Counted from the stretch's first letter, positions 1 to 12,659 are shown. The stretch is 64,000 nt of DNA from Clarkia xantiana subsp. parviflora (GCA_036873135.1 JAPTYO010000047.1:1-64000); one strand, 5' to 3'. The notes: a model not told the origin generated them from the letters alone. Made by a program: numbers and translations.

Positions 1-621
1 TTCCGATCTGGACTTGGTCGGACTCCAACTTAAGGTTCAATTTTATTACCTTTATTGTGTGTGTGAGTCGTTCCGTTACCGAGTCGTTCTGTTACTGTTG
101 CAACTGGCGTATATCCATCATATGTGGTTGAAGAGGCATAACCTTTAGGGGTGCAGATTATTGTCTCTTTTAAGTATAGTAGATGTATGTTACTTGCGAT
201 GTTAAAATTTTGACAATGCTGCAATTTTCATTTACCACTGTCCGACGTTTTGTCCATTTTTTTCCTTTGCACGACACCTCTTGATGGTGCACATGTAGGA
301 AAACCCTGTCTTTATTATGACCGGATGTGATTTTTTTATAAAAAAAATTACCACGGAGTGTTTTAGGCATGACTCGAAAATAATTTCCACTTAAATCAAA
401 TGAATTCGTAAAAAATAAAATGTCAATTATGAAATGAAAGAACTATCATGATGTTTCTAGTTTAGAAATTACTTCTAATAGTAAAAGAGGTATCCCAATT
501 TTATAGTTATTAGAAGAGGTATCTCCGATTTTATTTGGGAACTTATGAAATGAAAGAGTTAATTTTATTTTATTACTCAAACAGGATAATAATTTATAAA
601 AAGCACCCAAGTTCCAATAGT
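1..621. other. AT-rich intergenic sequence, no gene seen
   Basis: No reading frame here looks like a known protein and I see no RNA gene. The reading frames are short and AT-driven. The stretch ends at a small terminal-inverted-repeat element. Confidence 0.6.
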
Positions 622-630
622 AGTTTTTTA

Positions 631-781
631 GGGTTAAGAACATAAAAACATTCCAAAGTTTTAATTATATTGAAATTTAGTATCTTAGGATTAAAATGTT
701 AATAAAACCTGGTAGTACTGTTTATAGTTTAATCTCGAGACACCAAATTTCAACATGGGTGAAACATGAAACTCTTAACCC
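631..781. mobile_element. Small MULE-type MITE (151 bp)
   Basis: The stretch begins GGGTTAAGAAC and ends with the inverted CTTAACCC, the same terminal signature as the larger MULE-type elements in this window. The flanking 9 bases match at 8 of 9 positions (AGTTTTTTA at 622-630, AATTTTTTA at 782-790), which fits the 9-bp TSD of Mutator-like elements. It has no coding capacity. The flanks are T-rich, so a chance match is possible. Confidence 0.5.
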
Positions 782-823
782 AATTTTTTAACTGTTGATA
801 TGATATGAGGGAGGGGGCACACC

Positions 824-1507
824 TAAGGCTGGCGATGGTGAGGGTATGGTGCGAATAGCACTAATACCATAACCATACCATATTTTTTTTCACTCATACC
901 ATAACCATAACCAAAACCATTGCGGTTATGATTCTTCATACCATCACCATAACCATAACCATGGTTTTTAACCACGATTTAACCATTTAACCACAATCAT
1001 TCAAAATAATACAACATCATTGTTTCATACAAGAAAAGTAAACATACATTCATTGTTTCATACACGAAATCCAAATTAAACATAACTTCATTGTTTCACT
1101 TAATTATAAAAACACATCTTCAATCGCCTATCACTTGCGATATTCGATCCTCATTCACCATTACTTCCAATCGTGGTTACCTAATAATAAGAAATATACA
1201 TAAAAAAATGGTGGGTGGGAAAGGGAACAGAATAAGAATTATAATATTTGCCTAATAATTAAAGTATAATAATAATGTATATATATATATATAATAATAA
1301 TATAAGTATTAGTAATATATGTATTAATATTATATATATATAGAGGTGATGGTTATAACCGCGGTTATGGATTGAATACCATAACCATAACCATAACCAT
1401 TGCGGTTACAAGATTCATCACCATAACCGCCCCTCACCATAATGGTGCGGTTAACCATTGCGGTAAATGGTGCGAATAACCATGGTTATTTGATTTTCAC
1501 CGCACTA
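824..1507. mobile_element. hAT-type MITE, copy 1 ('ATAACC'-rich family)
   Basis: A non-coding element rich in the hexamer ATAACC and its complement, with a strong fold-back tendency. It is flanked by a perfect 8-bp TSD, GGCACACC, at 816-823 and 1508-1515, the size made by hAT transposases. The left end reads TAAGGCTGGCGATGG. The right end lacks the last bases seen in copy 2, so it is slightly eroded. It holds no reading frame of note. Confidence 0.8.
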
Positions 1508-2252
1508 GGCACACCCACCACTTAAGAAAGATTCAAACAAATGGGCTCATTGAACAATTGATGATCTATAGGGCCTCCTGACTAGGGCTGGCGATGGTGA
1601 GGGTATGGTGCGAATACCACTAATACCATAACCATACCACATTTTTTTCACTCGAACCATAACCATAAACATAACCATTGCGGTTATGATTCTTCATACC
1701 ATAACCATAACCATGGTTTTTAACTACGGTTAAACCATTTAACCATAATCATTCAAACTAATACAACACCATTGTTTCATACAAAAAATCCAAATAAAAC
1801 ATACATTCATTGTTCCGTACACGAAATTTAAATTAAACATAATCATCTTCACTTAATTAAAAAAAAACACATTTGTAATCATTTTAGGGTTACCGCAACT
1901 AATTGCAAAGAAGTAAACTGATGCCGTCTAAATGAGAGTCTGAGTGATTGAGACTAAGTTCTATATTAGGTTTCAAATAGAATGAATGCACTATATTGAA
2001 TGGATGAAAAATAAATTGTCTAGACTGAATGCATATTATAAGATTTGATTAATATTTATATAAATATTAGTAATGTTTTATATATAGGGTTAAGAACCTA
2101 TGAAAGGTCTGAACTATCACCCATGTTAACGGGAGAGGTCTGAAATTTAAAAAGTTAATAACAGAGGTTTGAAATTTCAATTTTGTTGATTTGAGGTTTT
2201 CCGTCCATTTTTAGGGTTAAATTTAACAGAATTGTGTGAAATGACATTTTTG

Positions 2253-3001
2253 GGAAAATTTATGAAATTGCCCCCCTGCGAAGTTCGAATTTGAAAAATG
2301 TCCCTCGGAATGGCGCAATTATGAAAATTCCCCGTCCCGCTGATAATATCAGCGGGACGGTCAGCGGGACATGACCTGTCCCGCTGACTGCCACGCGGGA
2401 TGATCTGTCATCCCGCGTGGCTACTGTCCCGCTGGTAATACCAGCGGGACGGGAACCCGACAAAACGGGTTCCCCATCCCGCTGGTAATAGGGCTGAGCA
2501 GGAAAACCCGAAAGCCCGAAAGCCCGAAAAACCCGTCCCGAGCCCGTCCCGAAAAACCCGGTCCCGAATAGACCCGAGCCCGAGCGGGCGGGACTTTTAT
2601 TTTCAATTCGGGCTCGGGCTCGGGCTCGGGCTTTTGTGCCAAAATCCCGAAAAGCCCGAGCCCGTCCCGAATTTTTTTTAATACTATATAAATATATATA
2701 ATTATATATATTCCCCACTAACTATAGTTAGTATCTAACCATCTTCCTCCATGTTTGAATTTTTTTTTATTTTTTTTATTTTTTTTTTATTTTTTTCAGA
2801 TTTTTTGTTAAAATTCGGGCTAGCCCGAGCCCGAGCCCGAGTCCCGAAGTCCCGGCTCGGGCGGGCCATTTTCCTTATTTTCGGGCTCGGGCTCGGGCTC
2901 GGGGTAAAAATTAGAGTCCCGAAAATTTCGGGCTCGGGCTCAGGTAAAAGCCCGCCCGTCCCGGCCCGAGCTCACCCCTAGCTGGTAATACCAGCGGGAC
3001 A
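2253..3001. repeat. Left long terminal inverted repeat of the coding MULE
   Basis: After about 80 bases of AT-rich end, the repeat becomes a row of near-perfect palindromes: 2334-2358, 2362-2386, 2390-2421, 2426-2450 and 2452-2473. A sixth palindrome is cut by the hAT MITE at 2489-2980. The same palindromes reappear inverted at 12665-12905. The hAT insertion (492 bp) accounts for most of the length difference between the two repeats. Confidence 0.75.
2489..2980. mobile_element. GC-rich hAT-type MITE inside the MULE terminal repeat
   Basis: Begins TAGGGCTGAGC and ends GCTCACCCCTA, forming an 11-bp inverted repeat with one mismatch. It has a perfect 8-bp TSD, GCTGGTAA, at 2481-2488 and 2981-2988. 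The interior is dominated by CGGGCT and AGCCCG runs around an AT-rich centre. It carries no gene and is the youngest layer of the four-level nest. Confidence 0.85.
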
Positions 3002-3112
3002 GGCTGGTCATTTTGACCAGCTGCTGGTCATTTTGACCGGCTGCCGGTCAAAACCGGACCAGCTGCCGGTCAAAACCGGACCAGCTGCCGGTCAAAACCG
3101 GACCAGCAGCTG
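3000..3112. repeat. Short tandem and inverted repeats (GACCAG/CCGGTC)
   Basis: Several copies of a roughly 20-bp unit (GCTGCCGGTCAAAACCGGAC) follow each other just inside the left terminal repeat. Each copy can fold on itself around CCGG. They lie just upstream of a TATA box and may belong to the promoter region of the transposase. Confidence 0.7.
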
Positions 3113-3136
3113 GTCCGATTTTTTGAACCCTCAGCC

Positions 3137-3144
3137 TATATATT
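3137..3144 (+). promoter_or_regulatory. Likely TATA box of the MULE transposase gene
   Basis: TATATATT follows a C-rich stretch just inside the left terminal repeat, where MULE promoters normally sit. A possible 5' untranslated exon lies at about 3297-3352, bounded by TTTTCAG and GGTAACA. A second intron would then run to the acceptor ACATATAG at 5980, just before the transposase start. The exon model is inferred from splice-site shape only. Confidence 0.4.
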
Positions 3145-3899
3145 TGTACTCCCTTCTACAATTTATATTTCCTTTGTATTGCTTCTTCTTGTTTCAAACT
3201 AAGGTAAAGTAATGTAAGCTTATAAAATTTAGATTTTTTATAGTTAATATATGTTGTTATAATGCAACAATATATGCTTTTTGGAAAATTTTCAGGAATG
3301 CCAACTCATTTGAGTACGTTGTGACATAGCAGAAGTTGTATATCAAAAGAAAGGTAACATACTGTTATTTTTTTACTAAGTATTCTGATTATAATGATAT
3401 GTATAGTACAACTATTATGTAAGATATAAAAATAAGAGATTATGATAATTATTTTTGTGCTGAACTAGTGTAGAAATTATAATGTAATTAAGAAAACGTA
3501 ATTTTGTATGATTTTTGTTTAAATTTCGAAAATAAGGATTTTCACATATATAGATTATAATGATGTATATATTACAGCTATTATGTGAAATAAAAAAAAA
3601 TAATAGGATATGATGACATTTTTATTGTGATGAAATAATGTAGAAATTATAATGTAAGTAACAAAAATTAATTTTTGTTTATTTGTTTTGTATTCTGAAA
3701 ATTAGAATTTTCACGTATATAGTATGTGAATAAAAAAATGATATATATAGTAAAACTATTATGTTAAAAAAAATATGATAATTTTTGTTTGTATTGAAAT
3801 AAAGTAGAAATTTTAATTTATTTAACAAAAACAAATTTTGTAAATTAAATTATATTAAAAATTTGTAAAAAAACAAAAAAACAATACTTTTTGAGTAGA

Positions 3900-5958
3900 T
3901 TAGTACAAATTATTAGTTATTAGGGAAGTCCAATTCTGAAAACGGATCTGAATTTAGAGTGCCGTAGAATTTATACGAGCTTCTCAAAGTTTAAATTAAA
4001 AAAAAACACAAATTAACGTCTGAAATTTGATTTAGGACTACCGTTTATTTACAACTACAAATGCAATGAAACTCGAGAATTATTGAATTTATTATACAAT
4101 TAACAGTATGTAAATTTTTCAAATATTTTTTGAGAATTTCAAAATTTAGGTTTTCAGCACCGAACGGTGTTCATCCCCCCTAAAACGCAGTGTTCGGGCC
4201 AAATGTCGAATTTTTAGAAAAAATTGAAAAAATTAGTACAAATTATTAGTTATTAGGGAAGTCCAATTCTGCAAACGGATCTGAATTTAGAGTGCCGTAG
4301 AATTTATACGAGCTTCTCAAAGTTTAAATTAAAAAAAAACACAAATTAACGTCTGAAATTTGATTTAGGACTACCGTTTATTTACAACTACAAATGCAAT
4401 GAAACTCGAGAATTATTGAATTTATTATACAATTAACAGTATGTAAATTTTTCAAATATTTTTTGAGAATTTCAAAATTTAGGTTTTCAGCACCGAACGG
4501 TGTTCATCCCCCCTAAAACGCAGTGTTCGGGCCAAATGTCGAATTTTTAGAAAAAATTGAAAAAATTAGTACAAATTATTAGTTATTAGGGAAGTCCAAT
4601 TCTGCAAACGGATCTGAATTTAGAGTGCCGTAGAATTTATACGAGCTTCTCAAAGTTTAAATAAAAAAAAAACACAAATTAACGTCTGAAATTTGATTTA
4701 GGACTACCGTTTATTTACAACTACAAATGCAATGAAATTCGAGAATTATTGAATTTATTATACAATTAACAGTATGTAAATTTTTCAATTTTTTTTTGAG
4801 AATTTCAAAATTTAGGTTTTCAGCACCGAACGGTGTTCATCCCCCCTAAAACGCAGTGTTCGGGCCAAATGTCGAATTTTTAGAAAAAATTAGTACAAAT
4901 TATTAGTTATTAGGGAAGTCCAATTCTGCAAACGGATCTGAATTTAGAGTGCCGTAGAATTTATACGAGCTTCTCAAAGTTTAAATAAAAAAAAACACAA
5001 ATTAACGTCTGAAATTTGATTTAGGACTACCGTTTATTTACAACTACAAATGCAATGAAATTCGAGAATTGTTGAATTTATTATACAATTAACAGTATGT
5101 AAATTTTTCAAAATTTTTTTGAGAATTTCAAAATTTAGGTTTTCAGCACCGAACGGTGTTCATCCCCCCTAAAACGCAGTGTTCGGGCCAAATGTCGAAT
5201 TTTTAGAAAAAATTAGTACAAATTATTAGTTATTAGGGAAGTCCACTTCTGCAAACGGATCTGAATTTAGAGTGCCGTAGAATTTATACGAGCTTCTAAT
5301 TCTTTAAAAAAAAAAACACACAAATTAACGTCTGAAATTTGATTTAGGACTACCGTTTATTTACAACTACAAATGCAATGAAACTCGAGAATTATTGAAT
5401 TTATTATACAATTAACAGTATGTAAATTTTTCAATTTTTTTTTGAGAATTCCAAAATTTAGGTTTTCAGCACCGAACGGTGTTCATCCCCCCTAAAACGC
5501 AGTGTTCGGGCAAAATGTCGAATTTTAGAAAAAATTAAAAAAATTAGTACAAATTATTAGTTATTAGGGAAGTCCACTTCTGCAAACGGATATGAATTTA
5601 GAGTGCCGTAGAATTTATACGAGCTTCTAATTCTTTAAAAAAAACACAAATTAACGTCTGAAATTTGATTTAGGACTACCGTTTATTTACAACTACAAAT
5701 GCAATGAAACTCGAGAATTATTGAATTTATTATACAATTAACAGTATGTAAATTTTTCAATTTTTTTTTGAGAATTTCAAAATTTAGGTTTTCAGCACCG
5801 AACAGTGTTCATCCCCCCTAAAACGCAGTGTTCGTGCAAAATGTCGAATTTTTAGAAAAAATTGAAAAAATTAGTACAAATTATTAGTTATTAGGGAAGT
5901 CCACTTCTGCAAACGGATCTGAATTTAGAGTGCCGTAGAATTTATACGAGCTTCTAAT
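3900..5958. repeat. Tandem array, unit about 323-333 bp, six full copies plus a partial
   Basis: The unit begins TTAGTACAAATTATTAG and starts at 3900, 4233, 4566, 4890, 5213, 5544 and 5871. Copies are nearly identical; they differ mainly in poly-A length and a few bases. Each unit holds the palindrome CACCGAACGGTG (mutated in the sixth copy) and a conserved C-run. The last partial copy stops just before the splice acceptor in front of the transposase, so the whole array lies in the probable 5' intron. Confidence 0.95.
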
Positions 5959-5984
5959 TCGGTTTATATTCTACATATAGGAAA

Positions 5985-8490
5985 ATGTTTTACATTTTGT
6001 TTCGCTATGACGTCGAGGTCATTAATAGCTGGCATATTCATATACGCGGCGGTACATATGTTGAGCTACAATGTCATCGCGGTATTACATTTCGCGATGC
6101 AAAAATCCATGCAATGCGACTCTGCGGTATATCAAGGCCTCTTCTTGGGATCGTTTTACGGGATGGGTGGAATGCAATCACCACATTCGAAATGTGGGGA
6201 AGTATTATGTCCAGCTACCAGTCCCCGGTGGAGATCGTTGTCGTTCCTAGAGCTGGAGTGGATGACGATGTAGAAGAGTATGGTGGGTATGATCTGTCCC
6301 GTCATATGTTACAACTAGGATTAATGGGCGGAGCTCCCACTGATGGAGAATGCAGCACCTCAATACCTGATCCAGATTGCACGAACACCATAATTGAAAG
6401 ACTTTACAGGAGCGCCAGACCTGATGGAGACTGCAGCAACGACGTGCAAGAAGGAGAATGTAGCAACGTTGATGGTGTAGAACAAGATGCAGATGTAGGC
6501 GAGGTTGTCGAAAATCAAGAAGAAGACGATGTGCGCGGAGAGGAGGACATGCAAGAAGAAGAAATTTACATTGAAGATGAGTCTCCTGCTCTAGTAGAAT
6601 CTCGTGAACGATGGAAACAAGTTGAATGTCAAGAGGACTGGACTTCCGGTGACTGGCAGTGTGGATTGGACTCAAGTGATTGGAGTAGGCATGGCGGGCA
6701 ATCGATCGAAGATGTGGATGATTTTGTTGTTCAAAATACGTATGTCGACAAAGCTGAATTCCAAAGGACGGTGAAAAGGTGGCACATCAGGCATGGGCGT
6801 GAAGCAAAAACGGAAGAAATCAGACACTACGCGAATAGTGTACTGTTGCACACACGATACATGTTCTTGGTCACTTCGTTGTTCCAAACAAAAGTTGGGA
6901 TGTTGGGAGATCACAAGTGTGGGCCCACCACATTCATGTGTAAACCGTACTACAGTCACCCAGAACAGGCTACTTGACAGTCGCTTAATGGAAGATTTGT
7001 TTTATCCGTTTGTTAAAAATAACAACGCCATAACGATTGTTGATTTACGCGGAATTGTAAAACAAGAATACAAAGTTTGGCCAACTTACCAGAAAGTTTG
7101 GTACGCCAAATGTCATGTCATTGAGAGGATATACGGAACTCACGAAGAGGCTTTCTAGATATTTCCACCTCATATGGTCGCAATAGCGTATTACAATCCC
7201 GGTACGGTTTACCGGTTTGAATTCAAGACGGTGAGAAATCAAGCTGATGGAGAAACGACATTCGACAAATGGTTTTGGGCTTTCGGGCCTTCAATATCGG
7301 CTTTCAAACACTGCAGACCGTTAATTAGCATTGATGGCACACATTTATACGGCAAGTACACAGGCAAACTTCTTGTGGCTGTGGCATACGATGCTAATAA
7401 CCAAATCGTACCGTTGGCCTTCTGTTTGTGTGACAAAGAGCGTGACGAGACGTGGATATGGTTTTTAGAGCAACTACGCGCACATGTAACGTGTGATCGA
7501 CGTAAGGTATGCATCATATCTGATCGTCACATCAGTATATTAAAGGCGGTCAAACAAGTGTACGTGCAAGAAGACAAAGGTGTCCACCGATACTGTGCTC
7601 GTCATTTGTTGAGCAACTTCAATACCAAGTTTAAGGACGCGAAGCTGAAGCGAAAATTCGGCGATATGGTTTGGACTCCCTCGAAGAAGTTGTTTGAAAA
7701 ATTGTATGCCCAATGGTATGAAGCCGATAACGGAAAGTACAGACCGTTCCTGGAAAGTTGTGGTGAATTTAGTACGAGGTCTCTATCGCATGACGAGGGT
7801 TGGAGGTACGGGAACATGACAACGAATCAGTCTGAGTGCTTCAACAATGTGTTGAAGAATGCAAGGTCCTTACCTATCACTGCGATCCTTATAATGTCAT
7901 TCGAACGAATGAATACCTATTGGGTGGACTGGACGAAGAAAGTGAACACGCAAATTTCTCAAGGACATTTCTATCTTGAGAATGTTAGACTTTTTCTAGA
8001 AAAAGCTGAGGAGGCGTCCAGGAACTTCACTGCTAAGACATATCACCAAGGCGTAGAGTACCAAGTTTCTGCTCAAGGTTGTGAAGCTAAGTTTGTAAAC
8101 ATAACGACAAAACAATGTACCTGCGGAGAGTGGAAGTTGTATCGCCGACCGTGCAGACACGCCGTGTGCGCTTACCGAGCGGCGAATACAAGTTACTACG
8201 ATGGTGTTAATGGTCATTTCAGGATAGCAAACTATAAGCTCACGTATTCTTATCCATTTCACCCACTCCCTGACATAGATGAATGGCCGCCCTGGACGGG
8301 GCCCACCGTTGTTGTTGATCCAGCCATGATGGTCTCTCAGAAGGGACGTAATAATAAAAGGTTGACAAACGAGATGGATGAGCGCGAACCCGGCAAGAAG
8401 AGAAAGTGCAGTATCTGTAAAACTGAAGGACACAATAGGAGAAACTGTCCACTACGGGTAGTCGAACCACCAGCTGATGATGATGTATGA
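5985..8490 (+). pseudogene. MuDR-type (MULE) transposase, one frameshift and one stop
   Basis: This would cut and join the MULE ends in the nucleus. The chosen start is the first ATG after a splice acceptor. The N-terminal part has an acidic stretch, then the MuDR DNA-binding zinc region with YCCTHDTCSW (about 6850). Then comes a DDE core with D in SIDGTHLYGKY (7333), D in IISDRH (7522) and E in QSECFNN (7834). A SWIM zinc finger, CTCGEW...CRHAV, lies at about 8116-8163, and a C-terminal zinc knuckle CX2CX4HX4C at about 8407-8448. The frame changes once near 6790-6830, beside an A-run. A TAG codon at 7156-7158 interrupts a segment (EEAF-stop-IFPPH) that is normally continuous; a single C-to-T change from CAG would explain it. 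All catalytic residues are kept, so inactivation looks recent. Confidence 0.9.
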
Positions 8491-8932
8491 AGCTATTGTT
8501 GTAATGTTATCATTTGTATTTCTCTATTTTAAATGTAACTTTAAATCTTGGTATTGTAATGAACTTGTTTTAAAATTCTGAATTCTATATGTTGCTAATT
8601 TGTGTTATTTTTGCAATGTGTTTGACTATTACTTAAATAAATCTTATAATATTTTATACGGTCAGAAAAACTGTTTTTCCTATGTTATATATTTATGCTA
8701 ATATATTTTTATGACAAATTTTGTATGGTCACATAATATAGATAATAAGTGATAAATCTTAGTTCATTACTTACCTAATCTAACCGTGAACTAACTAGTA
8801 ACTACATTAATATTTGGTCAGTAGAAAATATAATATTATCACAAAACGTCTATCGCAAAAAAAAAAAAAAAAAAAACATTCTTGTGTTTCAATCATCCAA
8901 AAAGAAATGTCAAAATAACATTACAATAACGT
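8491..8932. other. Convergent 3' region between transposase and PMD gene
   Basis: AT-rich sequence holding the 3' ends of two converging genes. A 19-base A-run lies near 8859-8877. No reading frame of interest is seen. Confidence 0.6.
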
Positions 8933-11900
8933 TTAGTTCCCCCCACCGGGAGGTGGTTGATACCCAATATACGGGTTGTAATAGTCGTAATAAGAAGGTG
9001 GGAATTGCCCAGACGGTGCTTGGAGAGGCCCAGCCGGTGAAGAAATAGACCCACGCAGTGGTGGATAAGGACCGACTGGTGTTGGATAAGGCCCGGCTGG
9101 TGGTGGATAAGGCCCAGGAAATGGGCCGGGCCTTGAAGACTGTGACATGGCGAACCTATCTTGTACAAATCCTGGTTGTGAAAACTGAGTAGCCATTGGA
9201 GGTTGGGAATCAGGTATATCTATTTCTTGTGCGTCCTCACGTTCCTCCTCGATGCTACAGTCAGACATCTCTCTATCTTCAAGTATATTGAGCATGTCAT
9301 GTTGCCCAGAAACAGTCAAGCAATGAGTTGTTATGTCCATCATTTTTTTATAACGCTCCTTAGGAGGGCCATTATCATGCATCAATTTTCTTATCTGTTT
9401 ATACATGAGACTATAGCCACGCGCCTGTTCAACAATTCACGTAATAGTGGTTATTCGAATGACTTAATTGTAGACTTATAAAGATATATTTATTTTGTCT
9501 TACCATGTAGCTTATCATGTCACCGTGTTGACCGAGATAACCCTGCGAAGGGCGAACATGCAATGGTCGTTGTTCTTCAACTTCTTCTTCAGCTTCAACT
9601 TCAACTTCTGGGTGATCTTTAGCTAAATAAGTTGTAATACGACGATACCACTTGAAATATTCTTTCGACCTCACACATTCGGGCTCAGGGATAGGAAATA
9701 TATCACGATCATTGCGGTTGTTCCACAATAATATGTACTCCTCATGGGTAACATGCAACGGTATTGGTGGTGACTTCTGCCATTGGGCACACGAGTGGAG
9801 GCGATCCCATAATTGTCGATCAGGGAACACCTCGGGGATATAAAATCCAAAGCCTAACTGCTTATACACTCGTTGTGGCAGTTGATATTCCACAGAGCTA
9901 AAGTGGATCAGAGGTAGTTGTAAGTAGGCCAAGTCCCAACCTTCTCTGGCAATTTGTGGCATTATTGATGCAACTTCCGCGGTCCATGGGTTCCAAGTAA
10001 CCTGTGTTATAACAATATTAGAGTCAACATATTAACTATAAATATAATATGGCATTCTAATGATCGATTATTTAAGTTTAATACCACAGATTTCTTCAAT
10101 ATCTTAAGTTCATCTCGGTAAAACCACCTAGTACGAGATTGGACAGTTTTCTTTGAACTCCTTTTCTCTCTCCACCAACAACCGACAGCACGATCAGCCT
10201 CAACATGACCAAAGCACGTGGGTCTACCAAGCGCGAGATACGTCCAACACCACACCTATATATGAGATAAATGACATTACATAATATAAGTAATTAATAA
10301 TATTAATAATGCATTTTCAATACCTGTACTAGCACACCACAACCGCCGATGTTGGTCACTGACTTTTTACAAGTCCACTTGCACAATCCCCTGTACAAGT
10401 GGCTCAATACAGCAGAACCCCAACTGTATTGACTGCACGCGTCCAGATCTTCGAGAAAATATAAATATTGCAGTGGCACCAACGATCCGTTGGAGTCTGC
10501 GAATAGAACTGTCCCTAAGAGACACAATATATACGTCCTTGCTCTCTTTTCTGCTTCTTCATCATCGTCTGTTTCGAACTGAGGATGTTTTTTTTCTTTC
10601 AAGAAAGTTGTCTTCAACCAGCTGCACTTGAGATCACACGTCCCTTTGATTAATTCGTCGGCAGGGGGTTGTCCACCAAAGAAACGCTGGAAAAGAGCTA
10701 GAGTGTGATTTTTCATAAATCCCGCAACTGAAACTTCGGGATTAATACAATTCCATCTTTGTAATGGTCTGATATCGGCGGACCATCGATCCTTAACCCC
10801 AAGATCATCGCCACATCCTTCAGAGTAATCGTCATTTCACCTGTAGGAAGATGAAAACTGTGGGTTTCTGGTCGCCACCTCTCCGCTAAAGCATGCATCA
10901 TTCCAACATCTACCTCAATACGAGATGTCAATCCTGCATCAAGAAAGCCCGCCCGGTTGACGAACCCCGCAGTTCGTGCGTCTATCTCCCACAATTTTGC
11001 ACACCTAAAGTGTGACTCGGGCCACGGAGTCTCGATCTATCAACATGAAATTATTTGTTATTAGTTCAAAATAATTAATTCGTCAATTTGTTTTTCAAAG
11101 TATTTTCAATGTAAAAATATTTCTTCAATAATGTCCAATATCTATTTTTCCTAATTCTAATTTCTCTATTTAAAATCAATATTTAAAAATACTATCAAAT
11201 TTCAGAAATACTTTTAATATATTATAACACTCTAATTTATGTTTTTATATTCGAAATGTAAAAAAAAAAAACGTCTAATCTAATCTCTATTTTTAAATCC
11301 TGTTTTTAATTTTATTTGAGAGTTAGTTTTTTTTATTATTTCTACAGTTATTTAGAAACCCTATTTGAAAACGATATAAATTCGACATTTTAAATTAAAA
11401 ACTTTCAAAAATTTCGTAAATTTTGTCAACACTTAATAGCACAGTAATATCTATTTTAAATTTAAAAAATAATGTTTAATCTCTATTTTTCAATAATGTT
11501 TTTTTTTAAATTTGAAATATATTGTTTTACTATTTCTAGAATAATTTGAACATTTGAAAACCCAATAATTTTAACTTTTTTTTCCGTATTTAATAAGAAA
11601 TTAAAAAGAAACCATGAAAATTCGTAATTAATTTCAAAATTTAATAGCACCTTAATTTCTATTTTTATTTTATTTTTTAATATGCATATTAAAAAAACTG
11701 TCTAATCTCTATTTACCAGTTTGATTTTTTTTAATTTGAATTTTTTTTAACTTCTAATATAATTTCGAAATTGGAAAACCAAATATTTTTTATTTTTTAT
11801 ATTTTGTATTTAAATAAGAAATTAAAAAAAAAACTATTAAATTTCGTAATTACGGTTAACATTTAATAACACATTAATTGGAACCGGAAGACAATAATGA

Positions 11901-12469
11901 ACATTTTTTTTTTTTCAATTTGGAAATTGTTTTTACATAATTTCGACAACAATTTCAAAAGATCTAAAATCGCTGATTTGTTATTTAAATTTCTAATTAA
12001 AATTTTAATTAATAGTCTAAAATTTCAAAAATAATTTTCTACATTTTAAAGCACATTAATTTTAATTTATGATTTCTAATTTTAAATTGGACATTTATAA
12101 AGAAATTGTCAAATTTCAAAATTTAAAAACAAAACTCAGTAATTTCTTCTTTTTAAATTTCGATTTTCAATTTTTTTTTATTTCAAAATTATAAAAATAC
12201 TTTTATTTCGAACAAAAAAAAAAACATCTACTTTCGTATCAATAACATATTTATTTGGCATTGTACTCTATTTACGCAATCTAATTTAATCTATGTATCA
12301 ATATAAACATTTATATTTACAGAGAAAATAAAAAATTTACCGTGTCCGTGTGGACAAAACTAGCCCTGTGTACGTTATTCATGTAGAGCACGGTATTATC
12401 TCCTAGTTCCTTGCCAAAACTCATCCTTCTTCTTGAACCGGAAGAACTGCCTTCACCATGGTAAGCCAT
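8933..12469 (-). pseudogene. Plant mobile domain (PMD) gene carried by the MULE, 5 exons, one frameshift
   Basis: A spliced gene of the aminotransferase-like PMD family, whose host members act in silencing and development; its role here is unknown. Exons on the minus strand, highest first, are 12341-12469, 10324-11036, 10085-10255, 9504-10001 and 8933-9424. All introns are GT-AG and in phase 0. The product starts MAYHGEGSSSGSRRR. The PMD core includes IETPWPESHF, GFLDAG, THSFHLPTGEMTITLKDV and LGLRIDGPPI (exon 2), followed by the W-rich exons 3-4. The tail is P-, G- and Y-rich (PGPYPPP). Exon 2 is one base short: at about 10740-10750 the frame shifts between GIVL and INPEVSVAGF. Intron 1 (11037-12340) is 1.3 kb and very AT-rich. 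A TATAAAA lies just upstream (12505-12511). Apart from the one lesion the gene is well preserved. Confidence 0.85.
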
Positions 12470-12504
12470 TCCCCTTGAAAATTTAAGATTGAAAATATAA
12501 CTCT

Positions 12505-12511
12505 TTTTATA
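12505..12511 (-). promoter_or_regulatory. Likely TATA box of the PMD gene
   Basis: On the minus strand the sequence reads TATAAAA about 36 bases before the ATG at 12469. This would give a very short 5' leader. It shows that the PMD gene could have its own promoter next to the right terminal repeat. Confidence 0.45.
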
Positions 12512-12659
12512 AGTAAAATGATGAGAGAATTATATTTTTACTAAGGTACAGAAATGGGGTTCTTATAGAAAATAGGAGGAGAAGGGAAGAAGATGGGTGG
12601 ACAAAAATTAGGGTTAGGGTATAATGGGAGGGGGAAGGGGCGGCTGGTTTCTTTTCCCG

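Noticed and set aside
2260..2718. Open frames through the CGGGCT-rich MITE
   Set aside because: They run through terminal repeats and a MITE and consist of low-complexity Arg-Ala-Gly repeats.
3900..5958. Regular repeat array that could suggest a CRISPR or centromeric satellite
   Set aside because: Units are over 320 bp, contiguous without spacers, and sit inside a transposon bounded by TSDs. It is an element-internal tandem repeat.
6247..6675. Long minus-strand frame opposite the transposase
   Set aside because: It is the mirror of the acidic transposase region and has no domain of its own.
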